NCBI RefSeq assembly: GCF_900116375.1 | Contig: NZ_UETB01000001.1 | Coordinates: 310,001 to 374,000 of the forward strand | Length of the DNA: 64,000 bases | Direction: 5' to 3' | Source: Georgenia satyanarayanai | GTDB lineage: Bacteria; Actinomycetota; Actinomycetes; Actinomycetales; Actinomycetaceae | In this document: positions 1 through 8,139 of the stretch, piece after piece | How positions within the stretch are numbered: the first letter of the stretch is position 1 | How the letters are laid out: each line of letters opens with the position of its first letter | Made by a program: the position numbers and the translations under genes | The notes under the pieces: generated by a model | Told to the model about the DNA's origin: nothing | What the model saw: only the letters and a program-made list of their open reading frames with translations | Database searches by the model: none

Positions 1-969
1 GCCCGGTACGAGGAGTACGTCGGCCGCGACTCGGGCACGTTCACCGCGTGGACCTGGGACGGCTCCCGCTCCACGAGCGGTGACGGCCGCAGCGCCGTGC
101 CGGACGGGCACTACGTGCTCGAGGTCGAGGCGCTCAGCGCGCTCGGCGACGCGGACAACCCGGACCACGTCCAGACATGGTCGACCCCGTCCTTCGTCGT
201 CGACCGTGACGGCGACGGCGAGGTGCCGCCGCTGGAGCCGGAGCAGCCGCAGCCCGGGCCGCAGCGGTACGGGTTCTACCTCAACGACGGCTGGGACGGG
301 GAGCCCGAGCACGTCTTCCAGTACGGCCGGCACACCGACGAGGTGCTCATCGGTGACTGGGACGGCGACGGCACCGACACGATCACCGTGCGCCGGGAGA
401 ACCGCTTCCACGTCAACAACGCCCCGCGGGGCGGGGACGCGGACCGCGTGTTCACCTACGGCCGCCCGGGCGACGTCGTCCTGGTCGGTGACTGGGACGG
501 TGAGGGCACCGACACCCTGGCGGTGCGCCGCGGGTCGACCTACCACGTGAAGAACTCCCTGCGTGGCGGGGAGCCGGACCACGTCATCACCTACGGCCGC
601 GTCGATGACGCCGTCATGGTCGGTGACTGGGACGGCGACGGGACCGACACCTTCGCGGTGCGGCGCGGGTCGACCTACCACGTGAAGAACTCCATGCGTG
701 GTGGGGATGCCGACCGCACGTTCACCTACGGCCGGGAGGCCGACGTGACGCTGGCCGGTGACTGGGACGCCAACGGGACCGACACCTTCGCGGTGCGGCG
801 CGGCAACGCCTACTTCGTCAAGAACTCCCTCGCCGGTGGCGACGCGGACTTCTCGGTGAGGTTCGGCCGTGAGAGCGACGAGGTGCTCGTCGGTGACTGG
901 AACGGCGACGGCCGCGACACCCTCGGCGTGCGCCGCACGCCGTTGGAGACGGCCGAGCCGACCGGCTGA
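1..969 (+). CDS. C-terminal part of a large secreted protein with FG-GAP/VCBS-like repeats (5' end outside window)
   Basis: The reading frame is open from the first base and ends with TGA at 967-969, so only the last 322 residues are present. The first ~60 residues (a WTWDG...VPDGHYVLEVEAL stretch) look like a FlgD-type immunoglobulin-like domain of the kind found at the C-terminus of secreted subtilases. An acidic, Pro-rich linker (about residues 68-86) follows. Then come five repeats of 45 residues, each with a GDWDGDGTDT-type Asp-rich loop followed by AVRRG and an HVKNS strand. Such loops usually bind calcium in beta-propeller or VCBS-like domains. The role is probably extracellular: a protease or wall/polysaccharide-associated protein. 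The catalytic part lies outside the window, so the enzyme class is inference. Confidence 0.75.
   Translation, partial: ARYEEYVGRDSGTFTAWTWDGSRSTSGDGRSAVPDGHYVLEVEALSALGDADNPDHVQTWSTPSFVVDRDGDGEVPPLEPEQPQPGPQRYGFYLNDGWDGEPEHVFQYGRHTDEVLIGDWDGDGTDTITVRRENRFHVNNAPRGGDADRVFTYGRPGDVVLVGDWDGEGTDTLAVRRGSTYHVKNSLRGGEPDHVITYGRVDDAVMVGDWDGDGTDTFAVRRGSTYHVKNSMRGGDADRTFTYGREADVTLAGDWDANGTDTFAVRRGNAYFVKNSLAGGDADFSVRFGRESDEVLVGDWNGDGRDTLGVRRTPLETAEPTG
352..900 (+). repeat. 135-bp in-frame tandem repeats (5 copies of a 45-residue FG-GAP-like unit)
   Basis: The 9-base marker ggtgactgg recurs at 352, 487, 622, 757 and 892, exactly 135 bases apart each time. The period is a multiple of three and falls inside the coding frame, so these are protein-domain repeats. 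Copies 2 to 4 are close to each other in DNA, which suggests recent internal duplication. Confidence 0.9.
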
Positions 970-990
970 CCGGCCTGAGCTGAGCCCGGC

Positions 991-1024
991 GGGACCCCGC
1001 ACCACCGAGGTGGTGCGGGGTCCC
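991..1024 (+). terminator. Strong hairpin terminator after the FG-GAP protein
   Basis: A perfect 15-bp GC-rich stem (991-1005 with 1010-1024) closes a CGAG tetraloop 22 bases after the stop codon at 969. There is no T-run, which is common for actinobacterial terminators. Being symmetric, it could act on both strands. Confidence 0.7.
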
Positions 1025-1208
1025 GTCATGTCACGGCGCGAGAGCGGCGTCGCTGTTCGTCAGACGTCGCCCACGATCCTCGCTAGCGTGGACCGTGCTG
1101 GAGGCATCGCGTCGTCGGGGTGCCGCAGGGGGAGGACGGGCGCCACACCAGCCGGGACGCCGCAGCAGCCACGCGGCGGTGCGTCGCGGCAGACAGACGG
1201 AGCCTCCC

Positions 1209-2114
1209 ATGTCACAGCACGAGCCCCCGACCTACGACGCACCGTGGACCGGCGGCCCGTCGGCCGACACGACCACCGACGGCGGAGGGGAGCCGACGCA
1301 TTCTCGGCCCTGGTACCGCAAGAAGCGCTACCTCGTCCCCACCGGCGTCGTCGCGCTCCTCCTCGCCATCGGTGCCGTCAGCCAGGGCGACGAGCCGGCC
1401 GCTCCGCCCGCCGCGGAGGCGACGGGGCGCGTGGAGCCGAGCGCGACGGCCGACCCGGGCGCGGAGGAAGCGGACGCCGCGGCCGAGGCCGAGGAGCGCA
1501 AGGCCGAGGAGGCCGCGGCGGAGGAGGCCGAGAAGTCCGAGCGGCTGGCGGCCGAGGAGGCCGAGCGGCTGGAGGCCGAGGAGGCGGAGCGACTGGCAGC
1601 CGAGGAGGCCGAGCGGCTGGAGGCCGAGCAGGCAGCAGCCGAGGAGGCGGAACGGGTGGCGGCCGAGGAGGCCGCGGCAGCCGGGACGGTCTCGCAGCAG
1701 AACGCGCAGCGCTCCGCGGAGAGCTACCTCGACTACTCGGCCTTCTCCCGCTCCGGCCTCATCGACCAGCTCGAGTACGAGGGCTTCTCGACCGAGGACG
1801 CGACGTGGGCCGTCGAGCACGTCACGGTCAGCTGGAAGGAGCAGGCGCAGCGGTCCGCGGAGAGCTACCTCGACTACTCGGCCTTCTCGCACTCAGGCCT
1901 GGTCGACCAGCTCGAGTACGAGGGCTTCTCGACCGAGCATGCGACCTGGGCGGTCGACAACGTCACCGTCGACTGGAACGAGCAGGCGGCGAGGTCCGCC
2001 GAGAGCTACCTCGAGTACTCGGCCTTCTCCCGCTCCGGCCTCATCGACCAGCTGATCTACGAGGGCTACTCCCGGGAGCAGGCGCAGTACGGGGTAAGCC
2101 AGACGGGACTGTAG
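1209..2114 (+). CDS. Membrane-anchored Ltp-repeat protein with Ala/Glu-rich coiled coil
   Basis: A 301-residue protein. The start is set at ATG 1209, with GGAG about 7 bases upstream and an MSQHEPP opening; longer in-frame extensions are low-complexity. Residues 1-40 are hydrophilic and end in WYRKKR. One hydrophobic segment (about 41-58) follows, then an Ala/Glu-rich stretch (about 78-160) with heptad-like AEEAERL repeats that should form a long coiled coil. The C-terminus holds three 47-residue Ltp modules (SAESYLDYSAFSRSGLIDQL...), each about 90% like the next. Ltp modules were named from a phage-encoded superinfection-exclusion lipoprotein and are frequent in actinobacterial surface proteins. 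Expected topology is cytoplasmic N-terminus and extracellular repeats. A role in surface contacts or blocking phage DNA entry is possible but unproven. Confidence 0.75.
   Translation: MSQHEPPTYDAPWTGGPSADTTTDGGGEPTHSRPWYRKKRYLVPTGVVALLLAIGAVSQGDEPAAPPAAEATGRVEPSATADPGAEEADAAAEAEERKAEEAAAEEAEKSERLAAEEAERLEAEEAERLAAEEAERLEAEQAAAEEAERVAAEEAAAAGTVSQQNAQRSAESYLDYSAFSRSGLIDQLEYEGFSTEDATWAVEHVTVSWKEQAQRSAESYLDYSAFSHSGLVDQLEYEGFSTEHATWAVDNVTVDWNEQAARSAESYLEYSAFSRSGLIDQLIYEGYSREQAQYGVSQTGL
1721..2114 (+). repeat. 141-bp tandem repeats encoding three Ltp modules
   Basis: The marker gagctacctc recurs at 1721, 1862 and 2003, a constant 141-base period equal to 47 codons. The third copy is shorter at its 3' end. 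The upstream Ala/Glu stretch is also internally repetitive at DNA level. Confidence 0.9.
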
Positions 2115-2165
2115 CCGGGCCTTCGGGGCGCGCGCGCCGGTTCCTGACCAGGACGTCGGGTCTCT

Positions 2166-4004
2166 TCAGAAGGGCGGCTCCGCGCTCCACCGTGTCGGCG
2201 CCGCGGCGTAGGTCGACGGCCAGCTCGCCATGGCGCCCTCCGCGACGCGCGGACGCCGGGCCACGGCCTTGCGTGGCTGCGACGGCATCCTCACCTGGAC
2301 GGGTGCGGAGCGGGGTCTGGTCGGCGGCTGCGGCGCGTCTGCGCCTGGAGGGGTGGAGGCACGTGCCGTCGCTGCTGCTGCCTCGGCCGGTTCCTCCGGC
2401 GGTCCGGCACCGCAGGCCACCTCTGCGGGTGCTGTGGTCGCGGGCTGCTCGACCGGTGCTCTCGGCGGGCCTGCGCCGCGGGGCGTCTTGGGGAGTCGCG
2501 GAGCCGCTGGTGGCTGGGCCCGCTCTGCGGGCGGGTCGTCGCCGTGAGCGGACTCGGGTCGTGCCATCGGCGCCGGCATCGCGGGTCCGGGCGCCGGTCC
2601 CGCGTGCGGCCCGAGCGGCTGACCGGCCGGGTTGACAGGTCGGTCGCACGGCGCGGCCGACCGCGCCGGGCGGTCGCCCTGCGCGCACGCCACAGGGAGA
2701 CGGCTCCCGGGCGGCGACCCTCGCCGGCTCGTGCCGATGTGCGTGCCGTCGGGGAAGTGGAAGTCGAAGCCGTCGGCCAGCACGGTGATCCGCACGTCGA
2801 GCTCGTGGATTCGGTGGTGGTGGTAGCTGCATGCGGTCATGCCCTCCTCCATCGAGGTGACACCGCCGCGAGAGAACCACGTGATGTGGTGGACCTCGCA
2901 CCAGGACGCCCGCAGGCGGCAACCGGGCCACTGGCAGTGACGGTCGCGGGACGTGACCGCCCGGCGCAGCTCCTTGCTGTAGGTGCGCTGCGTGCGCCCG
3001 ACGTCGAGCGGGACCCCCTCGGCGCTCATGACCATGCGAGTGACCTCGCTGTCACACATGAGGCGCTCGAGCTCGCCCAGCGGGACGAGCGTCCCGTTCT
3101 CGAGCTCGGCCGGCGGCACGTCGGGGAGCGGCGGACGGTCGCCAGACGCTGACTCGCAACGCCTCCGCCGCGACATGAGACCTGTCCACGTGTCCTCGTT
3201 GACGAGCAACGAGAGGTGGGGGCGGACCTGGGCACCGTTGAGGTCGGAGCCGACCTGCAGGGTGCGCCCGGCCAAGGTCGTCAGAGCGTCGGCCATGCGC
3301 TGCTCGCGGGTCCGACCGTCGTCTGCTGCCGGACGCCCGGCGATGGCGTCCAGGGCGGTGCGCAGCTCCTCCCCGGCGACCGGGTCGAGGAAGAACTCGC
3401 CTGCTACGCCGCCGGCGCTGTTCCGCATCGTCAGCGACCGGCGTCGTCGAACCGCGTCGAAGCCTGCTTGAGCGGCCGCGGCGTCGACGGTGGCCGCCCA
3501 CGCGCGGGCCGTCTTCCCGAGCTCGGGGGCGGTGAGCCCGTCCTGTGTGGCCTGGGTGACCAGCTCGTCGAGCTCCCCGGCCTCCATGGCGGTGCGAACC
3601 TCCGGCGACGCGCTGCGGCGCAGCCGGCCCAGTACCTTGGTGTGCTCGAGGTGAAGCTCTCCGCTGTCGACCGCCCGCGCGAGGGCGGGCATCTGCGCGA
3701 GCCCCTCGGCCAGCTCCAGCTCGCCGAGGGCTGCGCCACGGCCCTCGCCTGTCGACCGGGAGCGGTAGTCGGCGTAGTCGCGGTCCCGCACCGATCCCCA
3801 GTGACCGTCCTGACGGTGCGCCAGCAGGATCTGCCCGCGGTAGACGGTGAGGACCTGGATCGCGGCGTCGAGGCCCGCGATCACCTCCTCGCGCAGCGGG
3901 TGGTCCCACGCCGCAGCACCCTCGCCCGGCGCACCCTCGCGCAGCCGGGAGACGGCGCGCTGCACGTGCTCGAGGAAGGCGCCGGGAGGTGGCTGCGGTG
4001 TCAT
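2166..4004 (-). CDS. DUF222 / HNH endonuclease-domain protein
   Basis: A 612-residue protein of the large actinobacterial DUF222-HNH family. DUF222 covers roughly residues 35-330. The HNH core is at 355-402: a CQWPGC zinc knuckle, WCEVHHI with the catalytic-type His pair, and a C-x-x-H-H-H-x-x-I-H end. These proteins occur in many copies per genome and are often linked to mobile DNA; no substrate is known. After residue ~430 comes a long Pro/Ala/Arg-rich tail without recognisable fold, longer than in most relatives, which typically end near 450-500 residues. It converges with the Ltp gene and is divergent from the MurB-like fragment. Confidence 0.85.
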   Translation of the reverse strand: MTPQPPPGAFLEHVQRAVSRLREGAPGEGAAAWDHPLREEVIAGLDAAIQVLTVYRGQILLAHRQDGHWGSVRDRDYADYRSRSTGEGRGAALGELELAEGLAQMPALARAVDSGELHLEHTKVLGRLRRSASPEVRTAMEAGELDELVTQATQDGLTAPELGKTARAWAATVDAAAAQAGFDAVRRRRSLTMRNSAGGVAGEFFLDPVAGEELRTALDAIAGRPAADDGRTREQRMADALTTLAGRTLQVGSDLNGAQVRPHLSLLVNEDTWTGLMSRRRRCESASGDRPPLPDVPPAELENGTLVPLGELERLMCDSEVTRMVMSAEGVPLDVGRTQRTYSKELRRAVTSRDRHCQWPGCRLRASWCEVHHITWFSRGGVTSMEEGMTACSYHHHRIHELDVRITVLADGFDFHFPDGTHIGTSRRGSPPGSRLPVACAQGDRPARSAAPCDRPVNPAGQPLGPHAGPAPGPAMPAPMARPESAHGDDPPAERAQPPAAPRLPKTPRGAGPPRAPVEQPATTAPAEVACGAGPPEEPAEAAAATARASTPPGADAPQPPTRPRSAPVQVRMPSQPRKAVARRPRVAEGAMASWPSTYAAAPTRWSAEPPF

Positions 4005-4115
4005 GGCCCCTCCCTGCCTGGTCGAACGCGTGTGCTAAGCGTACCGAGAGCGTCTGACATCCGGGGCGGGCTGTGGACGGTTGCGAGAGCCGCTGTCCGG
4101 GCGTGTCATTGAGAC

Positions 4116-4649
4116 ATGACCGCCGTCCCGCCGTTCGCCGTCTCGAGCCCCGGAATCAGCGTCGACGCGTCCGCCTGCGATCTCGACGACCTCGCGCCCT
4201 GCGGGGGCGTGGACGTCCAGGTGGCCGCCGCTGACGTGCGCTGGGCCGGGCTCGTCGAGCGCGCGGTGACCTCGGGCTGGCCGGGTGTCGAGCGGCTCGG
4301 GGACCTGCCGGGCACGGTCGCGGACGTCGTCCGCGAGAACCCCGAGGTGGACGGTCAGACCCCGGCAGAGACCATCGCCTCGGTCCGGGCCTGGGACCGT
4401 ACCGAGGAGCGGGCACGGACCTTTGCGTTCGTCGAGTGCGAGTTCGGCCCGGGCACCTCACGGTTCCAGGAGCATCTGCCGGACGGCCGGGACCGTTACG
4501 AGATCCACGAGGTCTCCTTCCTCTTCGAGACCGGTACCAGGACCGCGCCGATCCGCGACCCGGAGCTCGCCGCCGCACTCGGCATCGAACCGGGGGAGCG
4601 GGTCCCGCTCACCGAGTACGCCACCCGCCGGACCGAGGCGGCCAGGTAG
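4116..4649 (+). CDS. MurB-like fragment (middle domain only, probably non-functional)
   Basis: The 177 residues align by eye with the central region of UDP-N-acetylenolpyruvoylglucosamine reductase: GVDVQVAAAD, a W-x-G-L-V-x-R-A-V helix, LPGTV in the place of IPGTVGA, ETIASVRAWDR, TSRFQ in the place of TSRFK, and an ELAAALGIEPGERVPL segment. The N-terminal FAD-binding domain (GGGSN motif) and the whole C-terminal domain are missing; full-length MurB is about 340-350 residues. The QNVGAYGQ loop is changed to ENPEVDGQ. The frame itself is intact, so this may be a decayed paralogue still under some constraint, or a small protein with a new role. A true MurB would be expected elsewhere in the genome. 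Confidence 0.6.
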   Translation: MTAVPPFAVSSPGISVDASACDLDDLAPCGGVDVQVAAADVRWAGLVERAVTSGWPGVERLGDLPGTVADVVRENPEVDGQTPAETIASVRAWDRTEERARTFAFVECEFGPGTSRFQEHLPDGRDRYEIHEVSFLFETGTRTAPIRDPELAAALGIEPGERVPLTEYATRRTEAAR

Positions 4650-4651
4650 CG

Positions 4652-4960
4652 GTGGGACGAGGGCCAGGGCGGCCGACGACGGCGTCCGTCGTCGCCACCG
4701 ACGAGACGACCGACCTCGACGGCGCCCGCTCGCCCGCCGGCGAGGTCCACGCCTGGGTCCCGGGCACCAACCAGACCGTGTGCGGGCTCGCGCTGAGCCG
4801 GGAGCGGCTCGCGCGCTTCTCGCACGTCCCGTGGGCGGAGGTCCAGCCGGCGACGGGAACCCATGCCGACGCCGTCACGTCCCTGTGCTCGCGGTGCGCG
4901 GCCGGGATGGGCGCGCGTCGGGGCGAGAAGCGCTGGAAGCGTGTCGACCCACGCCCCTGA
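4652..4960 (+). CDS. Small conserved protein with CxxC motif, function unknown
   Basis: The frame shows strong G/C third positions and a plausible globular core (AWVPGTNQTVCGLALSRERL, then HVPWAEVQP and a C-x-x-C near the end). This looks like a recurring small actinobacterial hypothetical protein. The two cysteines of CSRC with the earlier Cys could bind a metal. The GTG at 4652 is chosen as start because AGG lies a few bases upstream and it follows the preceding stop at once; the exact start is uncertain. It may be co-transcribed with the MurB-like fragment. Confidence 0.5.
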   Translation: MGRGPGRPTTASVVATDETTDLDGARSPAGEVHAWVPGTNQTVCGLALSRERLARFSHVPWAEVQPATGTHADAVTSLCSRCAAGMGARRGEKRWKRVDPRP

Positions 4961-4998
4961 CCCCAGCAGCGCCTGGTCGGGTCGGCTCGACGAGGCGG

Positions 4999-5550
4999 TC
5001 AGGCAGGATCGCTGAGCAGGTCGGGGGGCAGCAGAGACGCGCCCAGCACCCCGCTCATGAGCATCGGGTCGATGCGCTCGCCGCGCCGGAGCACGCTGAC
5101 CGCGCCGGTCGGCTCGAAGATCACGGCGGCGACCTCGCTCGGATGGCGGATCCCAGCCAGCCGCAGGCGCGACTGGAGCTCACCGGGCTGCACGTGGCAG
5201 CGCCGCATGTGCCGCTCGATGACCTGACCACCGGCCATGAGGAGGATGGGGTCGCTGGTCACCGCCAGCGCACCCCAGCGCAGCCGCCGGACGACCCCGA
5301 GCACCGCCTGCAGGACCAGCAGGGTGGTCAGCGCGACGATGCCGCCTGCCAGCCGCGGAATCTCGCCGAGCGAGGCGCGGCCGATGATCGAGCCGAAGGC
5401 GATGACCGCCACGAGGTCAAAGCTCGACAGCCCGGACAGGACCCGCGGGCCCAGGATGCGGATGAAGAGGAGCATCGCCAGGTACATGCCGACCGTGGCC
5501 AGGACCACGGCAAGGGCTTCGGTGGGAGAGATCCAGAGCAGCTCGCGCAT
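4999..5550 (-). CDS. DUF421 domain membrane protein (YetF-like)
   Basis: 183 residues. Three hydrophobic segments occupy about residues 12-88. They are followed by the family's soluble domain, with the usual DPILLMAGGQVIERHMRR strand-helix unit and a later AVIFEPTGAVSVLRRG beta pair. DUF421 proteins are small inner-membrane proteins of unknown function, in bacilli linked to spore and membrane properties. A second, divergent copy lies at 10835-11359. It is transcribed towards the HNH region and stands alone. Confidence 0.85.
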   Translation of the reverse strand: MRELLWISPTEALAVVLATVGMYLAMLLFIRILGPRVLSGLSSFDLVAVIAFGSIIGRASLGEIPRLAGGIVALTTLLVLQAVLGVVRRLRWGALAVTSDPILLMAGGQVIERHMRRCHVQPGELQSRLRLAGIRHPSEVAAVIFEPTGAVSVLRRGERIDPMLMSGVLGASLLPPDLLSDPA

Positions 5551-5587
5551 GACACCCGTCTACCACAGCAAGAAGGAGCCGACGGCG

Positions 5588-5693
5588 CCGCAGACGTCGT
5601 GGACGACACGCGACCGTGCCGACGGCCGGTTCGCCGTCGACGGCGTTCCACGCCCACTCACCGACCCGCACGGTGCGTCGGTGGTGGGCTCAG
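5588..5693 (+). pseudogene. Fossil of a DUF2332 C-terminus
   Basis: On the plus strand, translation gives a TRDRADGRF...GVPRPLTDPHGASV segment. This closely matches the C-terminal residues of the intact DUF2332 protein at 15165-16151 (ARDRADGRF...GVPRALTGPHGASV). No other part of the family is visible nearby, and the segment runs into the 3' end of prfC on the other strand. It is best read as the left-over end of a second DUF2332 gene. Confidence 0.6.
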
Positions 5694-7306
5694 GTCGCCA
5701 CCAGCGGTTCCAGGACGACGTCGGGATGGTTGCGTTGGATCGACCGCACCCGCCACTGGTCGGGGAGGAGCGCGAGCAGCTCACCGTCCTCGCGGAGGAC
5801 GACCTCGACGCCCCACTCCGCGCTCAGGGTCGGGGCCCAGGCTGGGGTGGTGCGCCGTGCCACGCCGTAGCCCAGCGGCTCCAGGTGGATCGGGGCGCCG
5901 AACTCCGCGCGCATGCGCCCCTCGGCGACCTCGAACTGCATCGGTCCCACGGCCGCGAGCACCGGCGCCTGCTCCCCACGCAGGTCGGATCGCAGCACCT
6001 GGACCACGCCCTCGGCCTCGAGCTGGGTGATGCCGCGGCGGAACTGCTTGTACCTGCCCGTGTCCACGCCGCGAGCCACCGCGAAGTGCTCCGGTGCGAA
6101 GGTCGGCAGGGCGGGGAACTGGACCGGGGGGCCGGCGTGCAGCGTGTCGCCGATGCGCAGGTTCGAGGCGTTGACGAGCCCCACGACGTCGCCGGGGTAG
6201 GCCACCTCCACCAGGCTGCGGTCGCGGCCGAAGGCCTGCTGGGCGTACTTCGTCGCGAACGGTCTGCCCGTGCGCGCGGTGGTCACCACCATGCCGCGCT
6301 CGAAGACGCCCGAACAGATCCGGATGTAGGCGAGTCGGTCCCGGTGCGCGGTGTCCATGCCCGCCTGCAGCTTGAACACGAAGGCGCTGAACGGAGCATC
6401 GAGGGGGCGTGCCTCACCCTGGCGATCCGTCCTGGGGCTGGGCGCCGGGGCCAGCTCCACCAGTGCGTCCAGCAGCCGGCGCACACCGAAGTTGCGGACC
6501 GCCGCAGCGAACAGCACCGGGGTGGAGATGCCCCCGAGGAACATCTCCTGGTCGTGCTCGGCGCCCGAGGCAGCCAACAGCTGTGACTCCTCCCGGGCGA
6601 CCGTCCAGGCGTCTCCCTCGCGGGCGGCTGCCGCACCGGGGCTCATGCGCTCCTCGGGGGCGATCTGCGCCCCGCCCGCGGTCGGCGTGAACGCGACGTA
6701 CTCGCCGCTGTCCCGCTCGACCACGCCGCGGAAGTCGCCGGCGATCCCTACCGGCCAGCTCAGCGGGGTGGGCGTCAACCCGGTGCGTTCGGCGATCTCG
6801 TCCATCAGCTCCAGCGGGTCCTTGCCCGGCCGGTCCCACTTGTTGATCACGGTGATGATCGGGATCCCGCGGTGCTTGCACACCGCGAACAGCTTCATCG
6901 TCTGCACCTCGAGCCCCTTGGAGGCATCGACGAGCATGATCGCCGCGTCCACCGCCGTCAGGACCCGGTAGGTGTCCTCGGAGAAGTCCGCGTGGCCGGG
7001 GGTGTCGACGAGGTTGAGCACCGTGTCGCGGTAGGTGAGCTGGAGCACCGCCGAGGAGATCGAGATCCCGCGGGCCTGCTCCATCTCCATCCAGTCCGAG
7101 ACGGTCGCGTTGCGCCCGGCCTTGCCGTGCACGTGCCCGGCCTTGGTGATCGCCCGCGCGTGCAGGGCCAGCGCCTCCGTCAGCGTTGACTTGCCCGCGT
7201 CCGGGTGGCTGATCACCGCGAACGTCCGACGACGCGCTGCCGCGCCCACGGGCTCGTCAGCTGCGCCGGCCTGTTGTTCCAGCACGTGCTGCATCACTCC
7301 AACCAC
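5690..7306 (-). CDS. prfC: Peptide chain release factor 3
   Basis: 538 residues, normal length for RF3, a translational GTPase that removes RF1/RF2 from ribosomes after termination. G1 is HPDAGKST (about residues 34-41), G3 is DTPGHADF and G4 is NKWD, where most relatives have NKMD. The effector-region EMEQARGISI sequence is typical. Domains II and III follow (AFVFKLQAGMD, GDVVGLVNASNLRIGDTL, MQFEVAEGRM). The first ATG gives an N-terminus with a second Met at residue 5; either could be used. It stands alone with no operon partner. Confidence 0.93.
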   Translation of the reverse strand: MVGVMQHVLEQQAGAADEPVGAAARRRTFAVISHPDAGKSTLTEALALHARAITKAGHVHGKAGRNATVSDWMEMEQARGISISSAVLQLTYRDTVLNLVDTPGHADFSEDTYRVLTAVDAAIMLVDASKGLEVQTMKLFAVCKHRGIPIITVINKWDRPGKDPLELMDEIAERTGLTPTPLSWPVGIAGDFRGVVERDSGEYVAFTPTAGGAQIAPEERMSPGAAAAREGDAWTVAREESQLLAASGAEHDQEMFLGGISTPVLFAAAVRNFGVRRLLDALVELAPAPSPRTDRQGEARPLDAPFSAFVFKLQAGMDTAHRDRLAYIRICSGVFERGMVVTTARTGRPFATKYAQQAFGRDRSLVEVAYPGDVVGLVNASNLRIGDTLHAGPPVQFPALPTFAPEHFAVARGVDTGRYKQFRRGITQLEAEGVVQVLRSDLRGEQAPVLAAVGPMQFEVAEGRMRAEFGAPIHLEPLGYGVARRTTPAWAPTLSAEWGVEVVLREDGELLALLPDQWRVRSIQRNHPDVVLEPLVAT

Positions 7307-7426
7307 CGATCATCGGCGCTGCTCCAGGTGTGGACCATCGCTCGGAGGCAGCGGAAGGCTGCCGAAGCGTGGCTACCTCAGGCTGTCATACCCCTCGGGG
7401 AAGCTCGCGCGCCGGCCGCCCCGCTG

Positions 7427-7825
7427 TCAGCTCCCCATCACGCCGTGGCCGGTGGCGAGCTCGGTGACGATCCCCGCGGGGAGGTAGCGCGCGGGCGTCG
7501 GGGCGACCGGGCCGACGCCGTCGTGCACGTGGACGTTGACGACGACCCGGGCGACGGCGAGCACGTGCCAGCGCTCGTGGACCATGACGGCGGTGCCGGG
7601 AGGGCACATGACCGACAGGTCGTGGTGGTGCCAGAGGGTGCACGCCCCCTCGCCGGTGGCGTACTCGACGACGGCGACATTGTGCTCGTCGATCGAGCGG
7701 ACGACGGCGTCTCGCCAGCCCTCCGGTGCCTGGCGGACCAGGGTGACCTGGATGCTGTGCATCAGGTGGCCGGGCGTGCAGCTGCGGCAACGGGCGCCGG
7801 CGGTGCAGGGGGCGTGGGTGGTCAA
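7427..7825 (-). CDS. Small protein with N-terminal Cys cluster, function unknown
   Basis: 132 residues from a TTG start at 7825, preceded on the coding strand by GAGGAG five bases upstream. This is a better start than any upstream ATG, because the longer frame runs into low-complexity sequence and the palindrome at 8034-8088. The protein begins with a short C-x5-C-x2-C motif. A mixed alpha/beta stretch (VTLVRQAPEGWRDAVV, then IDEHNVAVVEYATGEGACTLWHHHDLS) and several Val-rich strands follow. It resembles no family I can name. Its neighbours give no functional hint. Confidence 0.6.
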   Translation of the reverse strand: MTTHAPCTAGARCRSCTPGHLMHSIQVTLVRQAPEGWRDAVVRSIDEHNVAVVEYATGEGACTLWHHHDLSVMCPPGTAVMVHERWHVLAVARVVVNVHVHDGVGPVAPTPARYLPAGIVTELATGHGVMGS

Positions 7826-8033
7826 GGCGTCTCCTCGTCTCGCTCTTCCCGAGCCGGTCGGCGCGGGCCGGTCTTCCTCCGGGGGCACCGTGCGCGAGGC
7901 GCGGTTGCCGGACCAGCTCGCCGGAGGGCGTGGCGCTGGTCCTCGTGACCTGGTGGCACCGTAGCGAGGGGCAGTGACACCCGGGCCCGTCCTCGCGGGC
8001 GAGGTGCCTGACTCGGCCAGCCACGGGATACAG

Positions 8034-8088
8034 GTGCGGGAGACGTGAGACTGATTCATGCGGTGGATCAGTCTCACGTCTCCCGCAC
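8034..8088. repeat. Perfect 22-bp inverted repeat (hairpin) downstream of arsC-like copy 1
   Basis: Bases 8034-8055 are the exact reverse complement of 8067-8088, with an 11-base spacer. The element lies between two minus-strand genes, 14 bases beyond the DUF1801 fossil that follows arsC-like copy 1. It could be a transcription terminator for that gene. Its length, perfect pairing and mixed base composition also fit a dispersed intergenic repeat or a protein-binding palindrome. Confidence 0.8.
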
Positions 8089-8101
8089 ACCGCCCCTTCC
8101 G

Positions 8102-8139
8102 TCAGACCCCGCCTTCCGGGCGCGAGGCCCTCACCAGCC
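8102..8139 (-). pseudogene. Remnant of DUF1801 C-terminus next to arsC-like copy 1
   Basis: The minus strand reads LVRASRPEGGV followed by a stop, the counterpart of LVSASRAEAGV in the longer fossil at 11364-11480. The remainder of the dead gene is missing here. It shows that the duplicated block included more than the ArsC-like gene. Confidence 0.5.

Noticed and set aside
352-2114. Regularly spaced repeats (135-bp and 141-bp periods) that could suggest a CRISPR or satellite array
   Set aside because: Periods are multiples of three, in frame, and encode FG-GAP-like and Ltp protein modules; there are no unique spacers.
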